From Carposina sasakii (Eukaryota > Arthropoda > Insecta > Lepidoptera > Carposinidae): a stretch of 64,000 nucleotides of DNA. Positions within the stretch are counted from its first letter, which is position 1. Each line of letters opens with the position of its first letter. The stretch covers positions 4,664,888 through 4,728,887 of the forward strand of contig CP053172.1 of the NCBI GenBank assembly GCA_014607495.2, written 5' to 3'. A program made the position numbers and the translations under genes. Below the pieces are notes generated by a model. That model was not told where the DNA came from. It searched no databases and saw only the letters and a program-made list of their open reading frames with translations. This document shows, piece after piece, positions 46,501-55,500 of the stretch.

Positions 46501-49500
46501 GGGCGCAGCGTAGGTAGAGCGATGGGGTATGAGACACTATGGGGTTATTGAATCGAAGCTATAATAGGGTAAGAGACACTGGCGTAAGAGAAACGATGAG
46601 GACAAGAACAAAGATGTATAATAGTGTCCAATGACTAGCTAGTAGTATACCTTACACGGGACAACATACAGTAGAAGGTATATTTTTATACTAGCGGCCG
46701 CCAACGACATCGTCTGCATGCACCCGTACAAGGCCGGCATAAATGGCCTATCTAACCCTGAAATAATTTTTCAAAAGCAAACAAACTCTTAAGCTATAAT
46801 ATTCGTTTAGATATGGTCGTATAATCCCGACTCACCTTATATGCTTGCAGCTGCTGCAGATAGGCGCCGTCCCCGCGGGCGGGCGGCGCGGGCTGCACCG
46901 CCTTCAGCGCCACCGCCGCCCCGCACCACCGCCCCGCCAGCACGCCGCCGCTCGCGCCGCGACCCAACTCCACGCCTAGCGACAGGTCACAGCCACGGAC
47001 TCGGGATGATTCCTCTATATCTAGGAATAGCTGTAAAAGAGAGAAGATGACGTCATCTACTATATCGAAGGTTGACTATACAGTAAAGACAGACACGCCA
47101 TATCAAAACCCTTAAGAATTATGAACGCTCGCTTCACTCGCTCGCAGAGAATTAGGTGCATAGTAGCTAGAAGCTATATTATTATCCCTAACTAAAACCC
47201 ATACTGTTCGAAATACCTAGCAACTTATACGACATAGTTAATATGCTTTGGGAAGTTGCGTCATATCTTTCGAGTCATCCTTGCCACGATGCCTCAAGAC
47301 CAAGGTGTTCGATCAGTGCGTTCTACCAGCCATGACTTACGGAACCGAGACGTGGAACCTGACGGTGGGGCTGGCTCACCGATTGCATGGCACTCAGAGA
47401 GCTATGGAAAGGTCAATGCTCGGAATCTCGCTAATGGACAAAGTCCGAAACGAGATTATCCGGCAGAAAACCAAAGTGACTGACATAGTCTCGAAATGTA
47501 GCAGACCGAAGTGGCAGTGGGCAGGCCACATCTGTCGTAAAACCGATGGACGGTGGAGTAAACAGATTCTCGAATGGAGACCGCGCCTCGGCAAGCGTAA
47601 CGTTGGGTGCCCTCCGGCCAGATGGACCGATGACTTAAAGAGGACGGCTGGTAGTGACTGGATGGTGAAAACTGGAGATCGAGCCGTGTGGCGTACACTG
47701 GGGGAGGCCTACGTCCAGCAGTTGACTGCAATAGGCTGACGACGACGACAACGAATATGCTTTACACACTTAGACATACTCGTAATATGTGAGCCGCTCT
47801 GAATTATGAAAAAAAGCCAATTATCTAATAATGGAATAAAGGAATATAAACCTATCAGTTAAATATTTTTTTTTTATTAAATAAACAAATATACCTATCG
47901 CATTGTATAACTAACACGCCGTATTACAAAACCACTAAGCGTTTTCAGTGATGATAGGCGCAGTGAAAAGGTGCTTCCGGCCCTGCCGGGCCACTAGTTC
48001 TTGTTTGGCCCATTGTGCATTTCACTGTATAGTTCCGTTGGCGCTAGTTACTATGTGTATGCTCACATTTTCTGTGTCACCGTTGTGGACTTCGCGACGA
48101 TGATCACGACACGATTCACATCAATTATTCAATAGACTCGATGATATTTGATAGTAGATATTTGAAGTAATTAACCCAGAAGGGCGAAGAAAGAAGGCAA
48201 CAGCAAATGAATAGTATTAATTAGAATTTAGAAATAATTATATTAGCGGGAATTTACCAAAAAGCGAAATGAAATACAAATAAAATGAATAACAGGCAAA
48301 ATCACATCTAGTCTACAAAGCGGTAGCGTAGTGAGTGTCGTCGCCGGGCGCTGCACGGGATGCGGGAACGCACGACGCGGGAACGCAGCGCAGGCGTCCG
48401 CGGGTGGCGCGAGACGTGAAGGCGGCGAGGTATGCAGTGGCCAGTCGTATCACATGGCCGCGCTCGACGTATGGTCCAAGATTCATAAGCGGAGCGGATT
48501 CATGCGCTTGTACCTAGTTAGTGTAAGTGGCGGATAGATAGTACGCCACACCGTATACAAAAATGTTCGTTCCTAAATCAGGTATATGAGTTATTCCATG
48601 AAACGTACTCTACTATACCTATACCTCATTTTATTTAGAAATAGAAAGAATCCGCGAAAGAACGATATCAGGTTTTTTATTAGGCACAGTTTTGTTTATT
48701 ATCATCATAAATAGTTCCTAAAGAGTTTTCTGCTCAATTCGATAGTAGGTACCTACTTTGTATAAAGTTTGCACTATTAAAAACCTAAAGAAGCTGATTT
48801 CGCAAACACAAAACTGAACTCTTTAGTAGGATACATCAACAAGGAAAAACGTCAAACTTCACTCATATCTTACAAGTATGAGTGTTCTAATGGTTACAAA
48901 CAATGCTTCTTCGAAAGTAAGATTTCTATCTTTAAAAAAAACGGGATATATGTAAGGTCTACTTAAAAATAGTGATTATCTTTTGACACGAAACTAGGTA
49001 GGTAAAAAGAAACAACTTTCACTATGGGACCATAGATAATCACTAAATTTGGATAGACCTTATATAGAACAAACTTTCTCTCACCAGATCGGGCGCGAGA
49101 TCCTCCAGGCCGTACACATGTGCATGTGCGGGCGGTGCCGGGGGCGCGGCACTAGTCAACGCGCACAGTGTGAGTTGCTCCACGCTCCACGCCACGAGGC
49201 GCCGGCCGCGGGGGGAAATCACGCCTTCTAGCGAACCTATGCGGGATGACGCTGCGGGGAAATGATGATAGATAACTTTGAATGCTATACAGGGTGTAAC
49301 AAAAAGGGTATGTTAAGCGAAAAGCTATGTAAATAGCCCACTGTAGAGAACCTATCCACAAAATTTGAGACCCGAAATCACACGTTTATTTTTCCCGATA
49401 GTATGGAGAATTTTTAAATATCTCAGGAATTTTCATACAATCTTGAAAAATAAAAATGTGATTTCGAGTCTCAAATATTGGAAATAGGTTCTCTATAGTG

Positions 49501-52500
49501 GGCTATTTACATAGCTTTTCGCTTAACATACCCTTTCTGTTACACCCTATATACAGTTAGGTCATTATACGCGGATAACGTCAAAAACTTGATATCTAAA
49601 AATAAAACAGTTGCATCATCAAATGGACGTGATTTTCGAATTCAATTCGCGCACTCAATACACTCAATGTCATAGCAGAAAGTGTGGACCTATGTTGTTG
49701 TACTCTGAGAGAATTCACAGTAAGGGCAATGTTTGTTGCATGTTATGTTCATGATTAAAAAAGAAAACTATCAAACTTATAATTAACAATAAGTGTTAAG
49801 ATAAAAACTAATTTATCGCATTAGGGGAACCTGTAATGATAAACATTAGTTATATGTGTGTAAATAAATAAATAAATAAATAAATTTTAATTGTATCACT
49901 ACTCCAATCATTATGTGAAACTTAGTTTTCGCATTCTAGAATTAGTATAGGACAGTGGTCCGTCTGTAAGCACTAACCTGCAGACTCTGCGTCCACGCCG
50001 CTGTCTCCGTCCGACTCGCGAGACAAGCGCGGTCTAGGGAGACGCTCTAGCGAGAGACCACGCAGCGCCTAAGGGAAATACATCAATATATACATGGTGT
50101 AACAAAACTATGCTGCTCTGGGAGTGAAAAAAAAAAGTGTAATACTACAGCTGCTTCTCTTCCCGGGCGTACTGTACAAGTCAGTAGAGGGACAAGAGGG
50201 TCTTGGTGTTTTGTAGGCGATGGGCTGACCACCTGTCACTACTAACCGAACTTGTACATCTCAACTATACCCTCAAAATTGGTCAGAAGTGGCACCATGT
50301 GGTTCTATCGGCCCTTGGTGCTCTGCCTACCCCGTAAGGGATAAAGGCGTAATTAATATATATGTATGTAACAAAAAGGGTATGTTAAGCGAAAAGCTAT
50401 GAATATAGCCCATTATAAAAAACCTCTCCCCTAAAAATTTTTGACTCGAAATCACATGTTTATTTTTCAAGATTGTATTAGCATTCCTTTGTTGTTTAGG
50501 AATTCTCCATACTAATTGGAAAAATAAAAAGGAAAAAAATTTGGACATAGGTTCTCTATAGTGGGCTATTTTCATAGCTTTTCGCTTAACATACCCTTTT
50601 TGTTACACCCTGTATATGAACTCGCCACGAATACGTCATATATATATGAATATGAAGCCAGAAATACAAGATCACGTTGATCGCACGGAGGGAATATATC
50701 AATGAAATCTTTCTACTAAAAACATTTTTTATACAGGGTGATTTTTCGTCGTTAACGTTTCCGAATACTACGCATTCTGCTCATGATCACAAACATTTTT
50801 CACAATGAAAACAAATATCTCCATGGTCCAAAGCTAGGTTTTCAGATTGCATTTTTTTTTTTGGAGAAATGCACAATAAACGCGTGTAACATTACATTTT
50901 TACTACAAATAATATGTTCACTATGGATGCGCCCACCACCGGGCCCTACACCCTCCACTGACCCTCGGATCTGATAACTCATATCATAACTGCGACAACA
51001 GGCACTTGCACTAACTACAATCGCCACGAGAAACCAGACCCGAGCACCTAGCATGCAAGACAATACATTGCACCATTCCGAAATCAAAAACTAGATAAAT
51101 AATCTACATATGTTTTCGCAGTTATGAGTTATCAGATCCGAGGGTCAGTGGAGGGTGTAGGGCCCGGTGGTGGGCGCACCCATAGTGAATGTTTGAACTT
51201 CCGAATTGTAACGCCTAATACAATTTCATTTATAAAACAAATAATATGTACTAACATAATTATTTAAGTAACTCACCTGTGCAATACCGTTCTCATGACC
51301 TGCTTGATCGGGCAACCGGTCCGGCAACCGGTCGGGTGACTGATCGTCCTCATTCTCCATGTCACTTAAACAGTCGGGACACGGCACGAGGCGCGTTATC
51401 AGAGATCGCCCTTCCGACGTGTGCACGAAACGCGTGCCTGACGACAACATAACTTTTGTAATTATGTGAAATGAGTTGAAATGATAATTTACGTAATAAT
51501 AGCAGCCGCCAATGACTTAATGCGTATGAAAGGGCATTACACACGTGCGAAGCCGGGGCGGATACGTTTATATAGGTACGTATAAACCTTCCTCTTGAAT
51601 CACTCCATCTACTTAAAAAAAAGCCGACAAGTGCGAGTTGAACTCGCGTGAAGAAAGTTCCGTACGATGTTACCTATCATTAACATTGGAGTTAAAAAAT
51701 ATGTTCTCCCACACATTCCACCTGCAAATGTAAGTTGGTACGCACAATATTGAGTGATTTACCATGTTATTTTAATATCATGGACTTCTTATAGGTTTTC
51801 CTATAATCTATAAGGAGAAAACTAATTTCTGTATTTTTTTGACGGCCGATTGGTGTAGTAGGCAGTGGCCCTGCCTGCAGCGCCATAGGTCCTGGGTTCG
51901 AATCCCGGTAGGTGCAAACATTGATATGATGAATATTGATGTTTGTTTCCGAGTCATGGATGTTTCTATACTTATTTATGTATTTATATACCATTGCTTA
52001 GTACCCACGACACAAGACCTTATGGATCTTAATGTATGAAGTATGTGAATATTATTATTATTATTATTTTCAAAATTTTAGGTTCAGTAGTTTCGGAGAT
52101 AAGGGGGGGGGGAATGGTCAATTTTCATCTATTTTCTTGAATAACTTGGAAACTATTTATTTTAAAATTACAAAAAAATACATTTAAGATCTTCTCAACA
52201 AGACCTTTCATTTGATATGCCACACGATGCAGTTTTCAGAATTTTTTTTTTTAATTTTCCCCTTCCTCCCCAAAAATGACCCCCCATATACAGATTTCAT
52301 CTGCTCACGTCACACCTCTGTGTTTGGGTCACAGGAATTGATATGTGTACCAAATTTCAACTTAATCGGTCTAATAGATTTGGAGATAATTGACTGTAAG
52401 CGACGGACGGACAGACACACGAGTGATCCTATAAGGGTTCCGTTTTTGTATTCAGACGTACGGAACCCTAAAAACCGCATCAAAATCCGTAGCGTAGTTA

Positions 52501-55500
52501 TCGATCGCGATAATTGAGAGTGTGTGCGTGCGCGGGGCGAGGTGCGGGGCGCGGGAGGACGCCGAGCGCTCGTTGCGCGGCTTCGGCTTTGCTATTGCTT
52601 TTACGTAATCAAGGGGCAGATCCGAGCACCCGGCATGCAAGATAATACATCGTACTATTCCGAAATCAGTTCGCAGTTATGAGTTATCAGATCCGAGGGT
52701 CAGTGGAGGGTGTAGGGCCCGGTGGTGGGCGCACCCATAGCGAATGTTTGAACTTCCGAATTGTAACGCCTAATACCATTGATGAATTTTAGTTGAATTT
52801 ATTGCCTTATTCTGATCATGATTATTATGAATTTATGTGATTGTGTTTTGGAGTACATGTACTTTGGAGAATGATTAATCAACCAAATTTGTATGCCCAC
52901 TGGGCCGGACACAGAGGGCCCACTTTACAAATAATTTAAGACCAATTTTTATACCTGTGATCCACAAATAAACGCATTTGAATTGATTTGAAAAGATATG
53001 AGCATACATAGGGGCAGCCAGCAGGAAGCAACTTTGTTTTATAATATGTAGTGATTTTCCACATCTAGTCCTTAAAAGTCATAAATTTTATTGTAGCGGT
53101 GGTGAAAAGGGAAGAGCTTTCGGCCCCACCGGGCCACTAGTTATTGTTTGGCCCATTTAGGATTTGTATTGGAGTGTGGTTTTCTCTTGCGTCCGATAGG
53201 TGGCTCCGCTACAGCTAATGCTGTGATTTGCATTTATAACATTAACAAACTAGATGTGCGATTTATTTTTGTATCTATGTACATACTCGTACATATTCAA
53301 GTAACAACAGGGGTAACAGAAGGGCCAACTGTAAAGAAATTCCAAAACCTTAGGGATCTTAGTGTGGAAGTTAATGTGTTTTTAGGTGTGTAAATATCTA
53401 TCTATTTAATTATTTACTTACCTAGAGATGGATACCAGTCTTCTAATAACAAGTCCACATGGTCACTGACCACAGCTAGTACCTTAGCCAATACTTCAAT
53501 GTTTGGCTCCAGACTTATACTCTGAAATGGACCATGAATCATATTTATTCGATGCATAAAAATACAATACAAACTAAATATTCAAAGTTTAAATGTAGTA
53601 ACAAACTAGGCGTTGCCTACAATTTTGTCCACGTAAACTTTAAAATGGTAGAGATGGTAAGATTCGTCATCCGAGTTAATTGACCCGATAGCTCAGTTTG
53701 TTAGAGCGAAAGCACGGTTTGCGAGAGGTCGTGAGTTTAAATCTCACTTGGGTGTCGAATTTTTTCATTTTCTTATTAATATTTTATAAATTTAAAATTG
53801 TCGTAAATTAGAGAAATTAGATTAAATTCGTTACCGGTCGCTAGATTGTCGTATTTGTGCCCGAAAAGCGGCTATAGCCTCAGCCCTTACCACGTGCGAC
53901 TTAATAGGCTAGCTGGTAGAAAATAAATAAATAAATATTTTTTTTATTCAATATCAAACATTTGCTATACATAGGTACATTAACAATCTTAACACGTTGA
54001 CGGACAGTTGCGTCTATAGCCGTCAAGTTCAAGTTCACTATGTGACATGACGGCAATAGCCGTCCAATACGAAACGGTCGTTTTTAGACACTGCGGCTGT
54101 ATTGAATTAATCAAAATTAAGTGTATTTAAGCAGAAAGAGTAAAACCATACTTCTAATATTCTAAAAATTACAAAAACATATAGTGTCAATTTTCGAATT
54201 TCACTTGTTTCTACTGTCCGTCAACGTGTTAATATTTAAATAGGTAGTAAAAGTGGGTATGTAATTTGCACACTTCTGCCCAACTTTGCCCTTCTTTGGG
54301 GGATATTGGGCGTGACCATAGGTGTGGGGGTGGTGAAAAGGTAAGAGCTTCCGGCCCCACCGGGCCACTAGTTATTATAAATATTATTAAGAAATGAAAA
54401 AAATTTCAACCGAGTGAGATTTGAACTCACGACCTCTCGCATAGCGTGCGTTTGCTCTAACCAACTGAGCTACCGGGTCAATTATTTTCTAGTTATTGTT
54501 CTGCAGCTGAAAACCTCAAACGACGCAAATACGCAAACCTCAGTGGTGATTACCTATTTGAACCGTTTGGGGTTGAAACCATGGGGCCATGGGGTCCAGG
54601 AGTCCATAACCTTTTTAAGGATATATCGAAAAGGTTGGTCAAGGCATCTCATGTCCAGAGGGCTGGTTAATTTTTTTGACAGCGAGTAAGCCTCGCTATC
54701 TAGCGGGGCAACGCTGCCAGCCTTTTGGACACATTGCCAGCGGGGGAGGAGTTGCAAGGAGTTTTCTATTTGTAAATTTTATTTTATTTTGTAGTTCTAT
54801 TTTTTTTAACGTATGTTTAGTTACTATTGCAAATAATATTAGTTGGTAAGTTATTGGTTATTTAGTATTTATTATGTTACACATTACTTATTGATTAACA
54901 TTGAATAAAGTACCCATTTTTTAATTAAATAAATAGTTATTGGTTTACCATCGAAAAGGGTATTAGACAGGGATGTGTAGCGTCACCGTGGCTATTCAAT
55001 CTGTTCATGGACAGTTGTTTGCAAGGTTTGAAAGACGATGGTTGTGGTCTAAGAATGAATGAGTTACTTGTCAAATGCCTTTTCTATGCCGATGACATGG
55101 TTTTGCTTGCGTCTTCGGAGGAGGAGTTGCAGGAGATGGTAACAAAAATGCATGGATCATTTGAAAGTAAAGGGATGAAGATGAATGTACTCGTAAGTAA
55201 GACGAAAGTGATGGTTTTTGAAAAGGATGAGGTAATGGCGAATTGCAAAATAATGATTGGCGAAGAAAGATTGGAGCAAGTGACTGAGTTCGTGTATCTG
55301 GGGACTTTGTTTACAAGGGATGGTAAGCATGACAAAGATATTGAAAGGAGAGTGAATACTGGGAATCGGGTGAATGGGGTACTTTTCTTTTATGAGTAGC
55401 CAGAAAGTGTCGCAAGCGGCACGTCTGGCTGTTCATGGAGGTGTTTTGGTGCCGACTCTTATGTATGGAAGTGATAGTTGGGTATGGCAGAAACCAAAAC

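Noticed and set aside
48331..48537. Extra Lrrk exon
   Set aside because: Exons 6 and 7 already join in phase and give the EDLAPDL-LFLDIEE continuity expected from LRRK2; no suitable minus-strand donor follows the open frame.
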